Positions 1 to 9,273 of a DNA stretch of 64,000 bases are shown piece after piece. Below the pieces are notes generated by a model. The model saw only the letters and a list, made by a program, of their open reading frames with translations. It did not search any database and was not told the origin of the DNA. The number at the start of each line of letters is the position of its first letter. The stretch's first letter is position 1. The stretch is from Paraburkholderia madseniana. Lineage in GTDB: Bacteria; Pseudomonadota; Gammaproteobacteria; Burkholderiales; Burkholderiaceae. A program made the position numbers and the translations under genes. The stretch covers positions 41,897 to 105,896 of the forward strand of contig NZ_VOSW01000021.1 in assembly GCF_009690905.1 (NCBI RefSeq). Reading direction: 5' to 3'.

Positions 1-538
1 CGAAACCCGCTACGTACACGTAGCCGGCAGCAAAGGTATCGCCGTTATCTTTAACCGCCTGATCGAGCAGCAGCGCGGCCAGATCGCGATCGCTTTGCTC
101 GATCTGCGGTACCTTCGGATTACCCAGGTCGACGTCGAACGCGACGACCTTGATGCCCCTATCCAACGCACGCTGCACGACGTCCTTGAGCGATTCAGGC
201 AAACCGTGATTCACGATAATTGCCGACACACCCAGACTGATCGCCTGCTGAATCTGTTCACGTTGTTCGGCCGCATCCTGACGGCCTTCGTAAATGCGTA
301 GATCGATGCCGAGCGCTTTGGCCTGCTTTTGCGCACCGGCTTCATAGGCCTGGAAGAAATCACCCGTCGACAGATAGTTGACGAGCGCGATCTTCACGCC
401 ACCCTTGTCGAACGGTGCGGGCGCACCTTTGAGCGGAGCCGCGTGCACTACGGCGCCGGCCAGCATCGTGGCCGCCGCCAGGGCGAGTGTGCGGAACGTA
501 AGGCTCACATCCAGCTTGCGACGAAGAAACGATTTCAT
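1..538 (-). CDS. ribose-type ABC transporter periplasmic binding protein (partial)
   Basis: Reading leftward from the ATG at 536-538, about 179 codons stay open to the window edge, so the C-terminal part is missing. The first ~33 residues look like a signal peptide: a basic start (MKSFLRRK), a hydrophobic stretch, then a VVHA-APL cleavage-like site. The mature part (KIALVNYLSTGDFFQAYEAG, followed by a GVSAIIVNHG strand and KVVAFDVD) has the lobe-1 pattern of the periplasmic sugar-binding family (Peripla_BP_4, RbsB-like). It should deliver a solute to the permease and ATPase encoded upstream on the same strand. In this operon it is the last gene, after two oxidoreductases. The ligand is unknown. 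Given the neighbours, a sulfur-containing or sugar-like compound is an inference only. Confidence 0.88.
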   Translation of the reverse strand, partial: MKSFLRRKLDVSLTFRTLALAAATMLAGAVVHAAPLKGAPAPFDKGGVKIALVNYLSTGDFFQAYEAGAQKQAKALGIDLRIYEGRQDAAEQREQIQQAISLGVSAIIVNHGLPESLKDVVQRALDRGIKVVAFDVDLGNPKVPQIEQSDRDLAALLLDQAVKDNGDTFAAGYVYVAGF

Positions 539-585
539 CAATGATCTCCAACCTGTTAGTCGACGTTTTTTGAGTAAGCGGGGTT

Positions 586-1968
586 CTATCCAGCATGGGC
601 CGGCGTGTGCGTGCGGTAGGCCGCGCCGGGATGCGGTTCCGCCAGTCGCGGACCACCGCCATGTAACTTTTCGCGCAGCGTGCCGTTGGTGTAATCGGTC
701 TTGTAGACGCCTCGTCGTTGCAGTTCCGGCACGACCAGGTCGACGAAATCCGCGAAGCTCTCGTGGGTCAATGCATACGCAAGGTTGAATCCGTCGACGT
801 CGGTCTCCTCGACCCACGACTGCAACTCGTCGGCGATCTCCTGCGGACTTCCCACTGAAAGCGGTCCGAGTCCCCCAATACCGCCCCACTTCGCAATCTC
901 ACGCACGGTCCACACTCGTGTCGGATCCGCGCTCGATAAAGCCTCCACGGCCGATTGCACCGCATTGCTCTCGATATAGCGCAGCGGTTCGTCGAGGTCG
1001 TACTTCGACAGATCGATGCCGGTCCACCCCGACATCAGCGCGAGCGCGCCCTCGTCGCTCGTGTAGCGGCGATAGTCGGCGTGCTTCGTGTGTGCATCCG
1101 CCGATGTCTTGCCCGTGATCACCGTGTGCAGATTGAAAATCAGCACGTCGTGCGGGTCTCGGCCAAATGACTTCACGCGTGCCCGGATATCGGCGACGAA
1201 ATTCTTCAGGATCGTGCGCGACGGCGCAGCGATAAAAATGCACTCGGCGTGCTGCGCGGCAAAGTCCTTGCCACGCTTCGAAGCGCCCGCCTGGTAGAGC
1301 ACGGGCGTGCGCTGAGGCGACGGCTCGCAAAGGTGAATGCCCGGCACGTCGAAATACTGCCCACGGTGGTTGATGGGATGAACCTTCGACGGTTCGGTGA
1401 AGATCTTTCGCGCGGCATCGCGCACCACGGCATCGTCTTCCCACGACGCTTCCCACAGCTTGTAGCAGACCTCGAGATATTCCTCGGCAAGCGAATAGCG
1501 CTCGTCGTGATTGGCCTGAGCCGGCAAGCCGACATTGCGTGCGGCGCTGTCCAGATACGAAGTGACGATGTTCCAGCCAACCCGGCCGTTGGTCAGGTGG
1601 TCGAGCGTCGACATGCGCCGCGCGAACGGATACGGGTGCTCATACGAGAGCGAGCAGGTCACGCCGAAGCCGAGATGTTCGGTCACGTTCGCCATCGCCG
1701 AGACGAGCAGAACAGGATCGTTGACCGGGACTTGCGCGGCCTGGCGAATCGCGGCTTCCCCGTTGCCGTTGAAAACGTCGTAGATGCCCAGCACGTCAGC
1801 AATGAAAAGACCGTCGAACTTGCCACGCTCGAGCAGTTTCGCGAGGTCGGTCCAGTAATCGAGTTGCTTGTAACGCCACGACGTGTCGCGTGGATGCGCC
1901 CATAAGCCTGGCGACTGATGCCCCACGCAGTTCATGTCGAATGCGTTAAGGCGGATTTCTCTGGCCAT
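586..1968 (-). CDS. NtaA/SnaA/DmoA-family FMN-dependent monooxygenase (copy 1)
   Basis: This 460-residue protein belongs to the bacterial luciferase-like (LLM) flavin monooxygenases of the nitrilotriacetate/dimethylsulfide/dibenzothiophene-sulfone type. It has the family marks: an N-terminal barrel start (REIRLNAFDMN), GVTCSLSYEHPY, GRVGWNIVTSYLDSAARN near residue 130, and a C-terminal VDGFNLAYALTHESFADFVDLVVPELQRRG segment. Such enzymes use FMNH2 from a separate reductase and O2 to cleave C-N or C-S bonds. No flavin reductase gene is visible in the window. It lies 31 bp after the sfnB-like gene, so co-transcription is likely. A desulfurizing substrate is favoured by that neighbour but is not proven. 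Confidence 0.9.
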   Translation of the reverse strand: MAREIRLNAFDMNCVGHQSPGLWAHPRDTSWRYKQLDYWTDLAKLLERGKFDGLFIADVLGIYDVFNGNGEAAIRQAAQVPVNDPVLLVSAMANVTEHLGFGVTCSLSYEHPYPFARRMSTLDHLTNGRVGWNIVTSYLDSAARNVGLPAQANHDERYSLAEEYLEVCYKLWEASWEDDAVVRDAARKIFTEPSKVHPINHRGQYFDVPGIHLCEPSPQRTPVLYQAGASKRGKDFAAQHAECIFIAAPSRTILKNFVADIRARVKSFGRDPHDVLIFNLHTVITGKTSADAHTKHADYRRYTSDEGALALMSGWTGIDLSKYDLDEPLRYIESNAVQSAVEALSSADPTRVWTVREIAKWGGIGGLGPLSVGSPQEIADELQSWVEETDVDGFNLAYALTHESFADFVDLVVPELQRRGVYKTDYTNGTLREKLHGGGPRLAEPHPGAAYRTHTPAHAG

Positions 1969-1999
1969 GATCGGGTTCGGTTAAGGAGTGCGCCTGGCG

Positions 2000-3238
2000 T
2001 CAATTCCAGGGGTGGCGTGCCGGCTTGACGCCGTTCAGATAGTAGTTACCGACCAGGTGATACTTCCAGCGCACCGGATCATGCAGGGTATGCACACGCG
2101 CGTTGCGCCAGTGCCTGTCGAGATTGTGTTCGCCGAGCGTCGACTGCGTACCGGCGAGTTCAAACAGTTTTTCGCCAGCCAGCAAGGCGATTTCCGTCGT
2201 CAACACTTTCGCTTCGCCCACGGCAACCGATGCGCGCGCCACGTCGTCTTCGGTCGTTTCGGCCTTCGCGGCGATCTCGTCGATCACGCGCGCGGCCCGT
2301 TCGAGCAAGGCCTCGGCGGCGTGCAACTGGATATGCAAATGACCGATCTCCCGCACGGTCAGCGGATCGTCACTCGCGCGCTCGACCCCGCTGTCGATCC
2401 ACGGCCGCGAGCGCGAGCGCACGAACGTCAGCGTGTCGTCGAGCGCCGCCTTCGCGATGCCGGCATCGATGGCGGCCTGGATGATCTGCGAAATCGGACC
2501 GTTGAGCGTTGGAAAATCGGACACGCGATGCGCCGGCAACACGTGCGAGGACGGCACGCGTACGCTTTCCAACACGACTGTGCCGCTTGCCGTAGTGCGT
2601 TGACCGAAGCCCGACCAGTCGTCGATCACGGTCAGCCCCGGTGTGCCCTTCGGAATATAGGCGAGCCAGCCTTTGCGTTCGCTATCGAGCCCCAGTACGG
2701 GGACGAAGTCGGCGAATAGCGCGCCGGTCGAATAGAATTTGGTGCCCTGTACGACGTAGTCGCTCCCGTCCCACTTCACGCTCGTCTTCAGATCGAGCAC
2801 GTTTTTTGTGCCCTTCTCCGAAAAGCCGTTACCGAAACGCTTGCCGCCCAGCACCTGCGCGAAGAAGTACTTCTTCTGCTCTTCCGTTCCAGTTAGCGCG
2901 ATCACATCGACCAGACCGAAGTGATTCTGCGGTAGCTGCCCAAGCGACGGATCCGCTGCTGCAATGATCTTGATGACTTCAGTCAACGTGACGAACGACA
3001 CGCCCGCTCCGCCGTAAGCTTTCGGCACCGTAATGGCCCACAGCCCGGATTGCGAGAACCACTCGATCTCCTCGTGGGGCAAGCGGCGTTCGGCATCGCG
3101 CTCGGCCGCGCCTTGCGCGAGGCGGCCTGCAAGCTCGTGCGCCACCGCGATGGCCTGCGCGTCATCGGCGATCACACGGACCGCGTGTCTACTCTCGTCG
3201 CGGGTATTCGATGAAGCCGCTTCGCCAATCTCTGCCAT
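2000..3238 (-). CDS. sfnB: SfnB-family sulfur-acquisition oxidoreductase (acyl-CoA dehydrogenase fold)
   Basis: At 412 residues this has the length and layout of the SfnB/DszC/DBT-monooxygenase branch of the acyl-CoA dehydrogenase superfamily: an N-terminal helical domain (LPHEEIEWFSQSGLWAITVP), a middle beta domain (GNGFSEKGTKNVLDLKTSV, then YSTGALFADFVPVLGLD) and a C-terminal four-helix domain ending near ARHPWN. These flavoproteins oxidise organosulfur compounds under sulfate limitation. A clear ribosome site (GGAG, then six bases) precedes the ATG at 3236-3238. It sits between the ABC permease and the LLM monooxygenase on the same strand, as sfnB genes often do. The exact substrate cannot be read from sequence. 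Confidence 0.88.
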   Translation of the reverse strand: MAEIGEAASSNTRDESRHAVRVIADDAQAIAVAHELAGRLAQGAAERDAERRLPHEEIEWFSQSGLWAITVPKAYGGAGVSFVTLTEVIKIIAAADPSLGQLPQNHFGLVDVIALTGTEEQKKYFFAQVLGGKRFGNGFSEKGTKNVLDLKTSVKWDGSDYVVQGTKFYSTGALFADFVPVLGLDSERKGWLAYIPKGTPGLTVIDDWSGFGQRTTASGTVVLESVRVPSSHVLPAHRVSDFPTLNGPISQIIQAAIDAGIAKAALDDTLTFVRSRSRPWIDSGVERASDDPLTVREIGHLHIQLHAAEALLERAARVIDEIAAKAETTEDDVARASVAVGEAKVLTTEIALLAGEKLFELAGTQSTLGEHNLDRHWRNARVHTLHDPVRWKYHLVGNYYLNGVKPARHPWN

Positions 3239-3360
3239 GGGAATCTCCGCTTGAATGACTGTGCGCTCAATCTATCAGCGGACACCGCATGCGCAAACTG
3301 AACGATTCGGCAATCGATATTCCTTCGGATGGCAAACGACATTTCGGCGACCCGGTGGCC

Positions 3361-4416
3361 TCAGCCGCGTGAGTCCGCAGGCCGTCCAACACTGAACGTA
3401 AACGCCAGCGCAAGGACCAGCAACACACCCTTGATGAAATCCTGCATGTAGTACGGCGCATTCAGCATGGTCAGGCCGTTGAGTAGCACGCCGACGAACA
3501 CCGCTCCCACTACGGTGCCGAACACGTTGGGTCGCTTCGCGCCCCACACCGCATAACCCATTAGCGCAGCCGCCACGGCATCGAGCAGCAGGGAGTGTCC
3601 GGCGCTGACGTCGCCTCGCCCGACCCGCGCGGCGATCAGCACGCCGCCCAACGACGCAATCGCCCCTGAGGCTACATAAGCTGCGATCCGGTAGCGCGCC
3701 GTAGGTGCACCCGCCAGCCGCGCGGCCGTTTCATTGCCGCCGATCGCATAGATCACGCGGCCCCAGCGCGTCGTCTCCATCACGATGCAGGCGAGCACCG
3801 TCAACGCAATGAGAATCAGGACGGGCAGCGGCACGACATCGAAAAGACGCAGACGCCCCAATGCCAGAAACGCATCGGAGAATATCCCGCTCGCCTCCGT
3901 GCCATCGGGCAACACGGTACCGGTTGCGAGCGAGCGGCCGCCCGTCGGAATCAGTTGCAGACCGGCCAGCAGGAACAGAGTGCCGAGCGTCGCCAGTTGG
4001 TCCGGCACGCGCAGCCGCGTGATCAGCAAGCCGTTGAACAAACCGGCTGTGATGCCGAGTGCGACGCATGCGGCCACGGCCGCCAGCGCGCTGCCATGCC
4101 AGACGATCAGCACATAGCTCGCCGCCATCTGAGCCGAAGCGGCCACGCTGCCCACTGAGAGATCGAAGCCGCCCGCCGCCAACGTGATCGTCACGCCAAT
4201 GCCGAGCAATGCCACAATCGATACTGCCTGAAGGATGCTGAACAGATTGTCGATGTTCAGGAAGGCGGGTTCCCTGATGGCGAACACGGCAATCAGAATC
4301 GCCAGCACGAGCAGGATGCCGGTACGCTCCATGTGATCGCGCAAACTACGCCATGCTGACTGCGCCCGTCGGCCGGATTTCACTTGGCCGGTAATAGAAG
4401 GTGTGAGGGGTTTCAT
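3361..4416 (-). CDS. ribose-type ABC transporter permease
   Basis: This 351-residue inner-membrane protein has about ten hydrophobic segments and the BPD_transp_2 (RbsC/XylH-like) pattern: ILIAVFAIREPAFLNIDNLFSIL, then GIGVTITLAAGGFDLSVGS near residue 85, and AIGGNETAARLAGAPTARYRI at the cytoplasmic EAA-like loop. It would form the membrane channel with the ATPase encoded immediately upstream, whose stop overlaps this start by one base. The binding protein at the left edge of the window would complete the importer. The 122 bp gap to the sfnB-like gene shows no terminator, so one transcript is plausible. Confidence 0.92.
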   Translation of the reverse strand: MKPLTPSITGQVKSGRRAQSAWRSLRDHMERTGILLVLAILIAVFAIREPAFLNIDNLFSILQAVSIVALLGIGVTITLAAGGFDLSVGSVAASAQMAASYVLIVWHGSALAAVAACVALGITAGLFNGLLITRLRVPDQLATLGTLFLLAGLQLIPTGGRSLATGTVLPDGTEASGIFSDAFLALGRLRLFDVVPLPVLILIALTVLACIVMETTRWGRVIYAIGGNETAARLAGAPTARYRIAAYVASGAIASLGGVLIAARVGRGDVSAGHSLLLDAVAAALMGYAVWGAKRPNVFGTVVGAVFVGVLLNGLTMLNAPYYMQDFIKGVLLVLALAFTFSVGRPADSRG

Positions 4417-5972
4417 TAATGAAGTTCAGAGCTCGCGTCATGGATTGGTTGAACAGTTGGGCGCTCGAGCGTCGCACGATCGAAACGCACGACGCGATCG
4501 GCAATCTCCAACGCCTCTTCGAGATCGCTGACGAACACAATCGTCGCGCGTTCGTGGGCATGTCGCCGCAAGGTATCGACGATGTCGGCGCGCGCGCCGG
4601 CGTCGACGCCCTGAAACGGTTCGTCGAGCAGCAACAAGCGCGCGCGTTCGACATGCCAGCGCGCGAGAACGACTTTCTGCTGATTGCCGCCGGACAGGCG
4701 CGTCAGGCGATCGTCGGGGCCGGTGCAACGAATGCCGAAGGTTCTGATCGCTTCGATCGCGGCACCGCGCTCTGCGGCCTCGCGTACCACGCCGCGCCTG
4801 AACCAGTTCGACAGAAACGGAAAGCTGAGCGTCCCCGCAATCGATGCGAACGGCACGCTGCCGGGAAACAACGACGTGCGCCAACGATCCTCGCCGGCGA
4901 GGAACACGCCGGCGCGAATTGAATCGGCTGGCGAACGCGGACACCATGGCTTGCCGTCGAGCACCATCTGACCACTACTTGCGTGGGTCGCACCGAAGAT
5001 CGCTCTCGCGAAGCGCGATTTGCCACCACCCACCGGCCCCGCTATCGCTACGATCTCGCCGCGCTGGACGTCGAGATCGAATGAGCGGCTGGCCGGCGTC
5101 AATTGAAAATCGCGCACGCTGAAACAGGGTTCGAGCGAAGCTGCGTATTTCGCGTTCTGAGTTCGGCCTTGCGGCAGAGGCCGTCCAATCATCGTCTCGA
5201 CGGCAGCGTCAAAATCGATTGGCGGGTGCAGATCGGCAACGAGATGTCCGTCGCGCACGATCGCTACCCGGTCCGCCATGCGCCGCAGATCACCCAGCCG
5301 ATGCGAAACCAGCAGGATAGCGACACCCTCCTCACGCAATGGCTCGAGCCGCAGGAACAGCCGTTCCGCTTCTGCGGCAGAAAGACTGGCAGTGGGCTCA
5401 TCGAGAATCAGCAGCTTGGGACGCGAAGCCAGTGCGCGCGCCAGCGTCACGAGCTGCTGACTCGCGAGCGAGAGCGACCCGAGCGGTGCGGACAGATCGA
5501 CATCCAGCCCGACCCGCTCGGCAAGCGGCCTCGCAGCCTCATGGCGCGCCGCGGGCGGCACACGCCATGGCGACGCTGGATCGCACAAGCGGTCGAGCAG
5601 CAGGTTGTCCGCGATCGAGAGCGCCGGTACGACCGCGTCGGCAATCGACTGGTGCACCGTGGCAATGCCGAGTTGTTTAGCCGCTTGGGGTGACGTAGGT
5701 CGATACGGCTTGTCCAGCAGCGTCAAGGTCCCGCCGTCGGGCGCATACACGCCGCTTAAGATCTTGACGAGTGTCGACTTGCCCGCGCCGTTGGCGCCCA
5801 TCAACGCGACGACTTCGCCGGGATGGATCGAGAAATCGAGGTTGGATAGCGCGACGGTTGCACCAAAGCGCTTCGTGAGCGCAGAGGCAGTCAGGATCGG
5901 CTCGCTCGAACGCGGAAGCTTTTCCGTACGATCGGGAAGCGGTGGGCGGGTCAAGTTAATGGGAGCCTTCAT
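4416..5972 (-). CDS. ribose-type ABC transporter ATP-binding protein (two fused NBDs)
   Basis: A tandem ATPase of the RbsA/MglA type, 518 residues from the chosen start (MKAPINLTRPPL). The first domain has Walker A GANGAGKS, signature LGSLSLASQQ and Walker B LLILDEPTAS. The second has a P-loop (GPVGGGKS), signature RLSGGNQQK and Walker B LLLLDEPFQG. The second P-loop reads GPVGGGKS, in keeping with the degenerate second site of this family. The ATG at 5970-5972 overlaps the stop of a tiny upstream ORF (ATGA) and fits the family N-terminus. The reading frame extends further upstream without family similarity. It energises the permease encoded next. Confidence 0.92.
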   Translation of the reverse strand: MKAPINLTRPPLPDRTEKLPRSSEPILTASALTKRFGATVALSNLDFSIHPGEVVALMGANGAGKSTLVKILSGVYAPDGGTLTLLDKPYRPTSPQAAKQLGIATVHQSIADAVVPALSIADNLLLDRLCDPASPWRVPPAARHEAARPLAERVGLDVDLSAPLGSLSLASQQLVTLARALASRPKLLILDEPTASLSAAEAERLFLRLEPLREEGVAILLVSHRLGDLRRMADRVAIVRDGHLVADLHPPIDFDAAVETMIGRPLPQGRTQNAKYAASLEPCFSVRDFQLTPASRSFDLDVQRGEIVAIAGPVGGGKSRFARAIFGATHASSGQMVLDGKPWCPRSPADSIRAGVFLAGEDRWRTSLFPGSVPFASIAGTLSFPFLSNWFRRGVVREAAERGAAIEAIRTFGIRCTGPDDRLTRLSGGNQQKVVLARWHVERARLLLLDEPFQGVDAGARADIVDTLRRHAHERATIVFVSDLEEALEIADRVVRFDRATLERPTVQPIHDASSELH

Positions 5973-6004
5973 ATACCCGAATTGAGCAAGGGCAGACGTT
6001 TCAT
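5969..6004 (-). CDS. possible 11-residue leader ORF upstream of the ABC ATPase gene
   Basis: An ATG at 6002-6004 follows a good Shine-Dalgarno (GGAG, five bases before the ATG) and encodes MKRLPLLNSGI. Its TGA overlaps the ATPase ATG as ATGA. The ATPase start itself has no convincing ribosome site, so translational coupling through this mini-ORF would explain how it is initiated. The peptide has no Cys, Met or repeated codon that would suggest classical attenuation. It could instead be an old N-terminus separated by a frameshift. This is a sequence observation with an inferred role. Confidence 0.4.
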   Translation of the reverse strand: MKRLPLLNSGI

Positions 6005-6237
6005 TGTTTCTCCGGCGGGTCCGGCCAAGCGGACCCACTGCAGCCGCGACATGCTCCGGCAATGGCGACGCATTGCATACCGTCACCAGAGAGAGACATT
6101 GCCGTACGCTTAGTCTTCACCGGCATATCGATGTCAGAATTCATTCGTGGTCTCAAGCGATTCGCTATTCGACAATGGGCAAATCGGTCAGAGCGTTCGT
6201 CCGTTCGTTGCTGGCTGCTTCCGCATTCGAAAAGACC

Positions 6238-7593
6238 ATGAGAACCGACCCGCCGCGCCAGCTTCATCTGAACGTCAACATCCTCCACTCCGGCTTTGTC
6301 CCTTCCGCATGGCGTACGCCCGAAGCCGATCCGCGCGCCTTCGTCGATATCGCCCACTACGTTCGCGTCGCGCAAATTGCCGAGGCGGCGAAATTCGATG
6401 CCGTGTTTCTCGCCGATAACGCCTCGATTGCCGATCAGATCGACTTCCGCCCGATCACGGCGCTGGAGCCGACCGTATTGCTCGCCGGCATTGCTGCGGC
6501 CACGACGCATATCGGCGTAATCGGCACGGCATCGACGAGCTATAACGAGCCATACAACATCGCACGCCGCTTTGCCACGCTCGATCAGCTCAGTGCGGGC
6601 CGGGCCGGCTGGAACATCGTGACGACCGCCGATCTCGGCTCAGCGCGCAATTTCGGCCGCGAGGCGGTGCCGGATCACGCGCAACGCTACGAGCGCGCAG
6701 CCGAGTTCACGGAGGTGGTGAAGGCGCTGTGGGATAGCTGGGAAGACGACGCCTTCATCGGCGACAAGGCGAGCGGCCGGTTCATCGATACCACGAAGGT
6801 GCATCGCATCGACCATCGCGGCAAATACTTCAGTGTCGATGGTCCGTTCAACCTGCCGCGTAGTGCGCAGGGTCATCCGGTGCTGATCCAGGCCGGCGGC
6901 TCGGCTGACGGACGCGAACTCGCGGCCCGGCACGCGGAAGCCGTGTTCTCAGTATCGCAGTCGTTCGACGAGGCAGCCGCCTATGCGCGCGAACTGAAAT
7001 CTCGCGCTGCGGCATGGGGACGTGGCAACAACGCAATTCGCGTGCTACCCGGTCTCACCACCATCATCGGCGCAACCGAAGCCGAGGCCCTGCGCCGTCG
7101 CGATGATCTGGTCGACCTGATTCCGTGGAGCTATAGCCTCACTCGGCTGGCCGGCATATTGGGCATTAGCGTCGACCGGTTGAAACTCGACGAGCGCCTG
7201 CCGGACGATCTCTCATTGCCCGGCAGCGGCAATGGCAATCACACGTTCTTCAACGCCACGCTCGCACAAGCGCGGACCCATGGATACACGGCGCGTCAGT
7301 TGATCCGCGCGCTTGCGGGCGGTGGCGGACATCGTGTTGTCGTCGGCACGCCGGAACAGATTGCCGACGATATCGAACACTGGTTCAAAGGCGGCGCTGC
7401 CGACGGTTTCAATCTGATGCCGGATGTTCTGCCGGGTGGCTTGCAGGACTTCGCCGACGGCGTGATTCCGCTTCTGCAGCGACGTGGTCTTTTCCGTACT
7501 GACTACGAGGGTCGCACCCTGCGCGAACACTTCAGGTTGCGACGGCCTGTCAGCCGCCATCTGCATCCACGGGAAGCGGCCACTACCGCGTAA
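6238..7593 (+). CDS. NtaA/SnaA/DmoA-family FMN-dependent monooxygenase (copy 2)
   Basis: A luciferase-like monooxygenase transcribed away from the ABC operon. Starting at MRTDPPRQLHLNVNIL (6238) it has 451 residues. An in-frame ATG at 6175 is the alternative, but the family similarity begins near QLHLNVNILHSGF. Family landmarks are AKFDAVFLADNASI, IGTASTSYNEPYNIARRFATLD, GRAGWNIVTTADLGSARNFG and a C-terminal ADGFNLMPDVLPGGLQDFADGVIPLLQRRGLFRTDYEG. FMNH2 must come from a reductase encoded elsewhere. It is closer in its motifs to copy 3 than to copy 1. It probably attacks a C-S or C-N bond of an imported compound. Confidence 0.9.
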   Translation: MRTDPPRQLHLNVNILHSGFVPSAWRTPEADPRAFVDIAHYVRVAQIAEAAKFDAVFLADNASIADQIDFRPITALEPTVLLAGIAAATTHIGVIGTASTSYNEPYNIARRFATLDQLSAGRAGWNIVTTADLGSARNFGREAVPDHAQRYERAAEFTEVVKALWDSWEDDAFIGDKASGRFIDTTKVHRIDHRGKYFSVDGPFNLPRSAQGHPVLIQAGGSADGRELAARHAEAVFSVSQSFDEAAAYARELKSRAAAWGRGNNAIRVLPGLTTIIGATEAEALRRRDDLVDLIPWSYSLTRLAGILGISVDRLKLDERLPDDLSLPGSGNGNHTFFNATLAQARTHGYTARQLIRALAGGGGHRVVVGTPEQIADDIEHWFKGGAADGFNLMPDVLPGGLQDFADGVIPLLQRRGLFRTDYEGRTLREHFRLRRPVSRHLHPREAATTA

Positions 7594-7703
7594 GCGCTCT
7601 TTTTCAACACGCTGCATACTCGGACCGGCGAACACGCGATTGAGATTCCGGACGTTACCTCGGCGCGTAAACGCGCCGTGAAGTAAGCCAATTTGTAGTC
7701 CGG

Positions 7704-9032
7704 TTATTTCACCCGAGCGAAAAAGCGGTTCTCAGGCCGAGGCAAGCCCAGATTCTCGCGCAGCGTCGCGCCTTCGTATTCGCGCCGGAACAACCCGCGC
7801 TTCTGCAACTCGGGAATGACCTTGTCAACAAAGTCGTCAAGACCGCCCGGCAGATACGGGAACATCACGTTGAAACCGTCTGAGCCCTCTTCCACCAGCC
7901 ATTGCTCCATCTGATCGGCGATCATTGTCGCCGTGCCCACCATCTCGAGCCCCGAGTATCCGCCGATGCGTTGAGCGAGTTGACGAATCGTCAGCCCGTC
8001 GCGCTGCGCCCATTCAACCACCCGCTGCCGCGCGGTCCGGCTCGCATTGGTCTCGGGAATCTCGGGCAGCGGGCCGTCCGGATCGAAACCGGATACGTCA
8101 TGCCCCAATGCAATCGACAACGAAGCGATGCCGCTCTCGTAGTGCACGAACGTGTCGAGCCGCGCCCGAATCTCCTCCGCCTCTTCCAGGGTATCGCCGA
8201 CAACCACGAAGGCGGCCGGCAGTATCTTCATGTGATCGCGCTCACGTCCGAGCTTTTCCATCCGGCCCTTCACATCGGCATAGAAGCGCTTGCCGTCAGC
8301 CAGCAGGGTTTGCGCGGTAAACACCACCTCGGCGGTTTCAGCGGCAATCTGGCGCCCCGCTTCCGATGAACCTGCCTGCACGATGACGGGCCATCCCTGA
8401 ACGGGGCGCGCAATATTCAACGGGCCGCGCACCGAGAAGTTCTCGCTCTTGTAGTTCAGCAAATGCAGTTTCTCCGGATCGAAGAAGGTGCCGGTTTCCG
8501 TATCGCGGATAAAAGCATCATCGGCCCAACTGTCCCAGAGCCCGGTCACCACGTCGAAGAACTCGCGGGCGCGCCGGTACCGCTCGTCGTGTTCGACATG
8601 CTCGTCGAGACCGAAATTGAGCGCGGCATCGGGGTTCGACGTCGTCACGAGATTCCATCCCGCGCGGCCACCGCTGATATGGTCGAGCGAGGCAAAGCGC
8701 CTCGCGACGTGATAAGGCGCGTCGAACGTAGTGGACGCCGTGGCGATAAGCCCGAGCCGTTCCGTGACCGCCGCCAGCGCGGGCAGCAGCGTCAGCGGTT
8801 CGAACGACGTGACCGTGTGGCTATGCTTGAGCGCGTCGAGCGGCATGTTGAGAACCGCGAGGTGATCCGCCATGAAGAACGCGTCGAAGCGGCCACGCTC
8901 GAGCGTCTGGGCGAAACGCTTCAGGTGCGCAAAATTGAAATTGGCGTCGGGGTAGGCGCCGGGATAGCGCCATGCGCCGGTGTGAATTGTCGTGGGACGC
9001 ATGAAAGCGCCGAGGCGAAGCTGACGTGACAT
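7704..9032 (-). CDS. NtaA/SnaA/DmoA-family FMN-dependent monooxygenase (copy 3)
   Basis: The third paralog in 9 kb, 442 residues from the ATG at 9030-9032. That start has a GGAGC ribosome site seven bases upstream, whereas the open frame continues 25 codons further without support. Motifs include QLRLGAFMRPTTIHTGAWRYP, FDAFFMADHLAVLN, GRAGWNLVTTSNPDAALNFG and SDGFNVMFPYLPGGLDDFVDKVIPELQKRGLFRREYEG. It is convergent with copy 2 and divergent from the GntR regulator gene, so the 241 bp at 9033-9273 may hold control sites for both directions. Substrate unknown. Confidence 0.9.
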   Translation of the reverse strand: MSRQLRLGAFMRPTTIHTGAWRYPGAYPDANFNFAHLKRFAQTLERGRFDAFFMADHLAVLNMPLDALKHSHTVTSFEPLTLLPALAAVTERLGLIATASTTFDAPYHVARRFASLDHISGGRAGWNLVTTSNPDAALNFGLDEHVEHDERYRRAREFFDVVTGLWDSWADDAFIRDTETGTFFDPEKLHLLNYKSENFSVRGPLNIARPVQGWPVIVQAGSSEAGRQIAAETAEVVFTAQTLLADGKRFYADVKGRMEKLGRERDHMKILPAAFVVVGDTLEEAEEIRARLDTFVHYESGIASLSIALGHDVSGFDPDGPLPEIPETNASRTARQRVVEWAQRDGLTIRQLAQRIGGYSGLEMVGTATMIADQMEQWLVEEGSDGFNVMFPYLPGGLDDFVDKVIPELQKRGLFRREYEGATLRENLGLPRPENRFFARVK

Positions 9033-9239
9033 GTAGCAAGCTCCATCGCAAACAGGTCGGGCCAGTTTAATCGTCCTTCGCCAACGCTGCTTGCCACCGC
9101 CCACCACTCGGTACCCGCCCGCCGAACGCGATGCGCCGGGGCTCCGGCACTAACGGGCACACCAAAAGCTGTTCCGCAGAAATACAAAGCACAAAATCTT
9201 CGTTCGCCCCTCAAGGCTCCCTCACTAGACTGTGATGCA

Positions 9240-9255
9240 ACTTGTCATAACAAGT
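9240..9255. promoter_or_regulatory. palindromic site at the GntR gene start (likely autoregulatory operator)
   Basis: The bases ACTTGT-CATA-ACAAGT form a perfect 6-bp inverted repeat with a 4-bp spacer. The shape (TTGT...ACAA around a TA-rich centre) resembles operators of the HutC subfamily of GntR regulators, the subfamily to which the adjacent gene belongs. If translation started at 9232 or 9235 the site would lie inside the first codons. It therefore favours the ATG at 9274. That the GntR protein binds here is an inference. Confidence 0.6.
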
Positions 9256-9273
9256 ACAGACAACCCACAGATC

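Noticed and set aside
1249..1905. A 218-codon plus-strand frame inside the first monooxygenase gene
   Set aside because: Antisense shadow of a conserved LLM gene. The product has no recognisable fold and no ribosome site.
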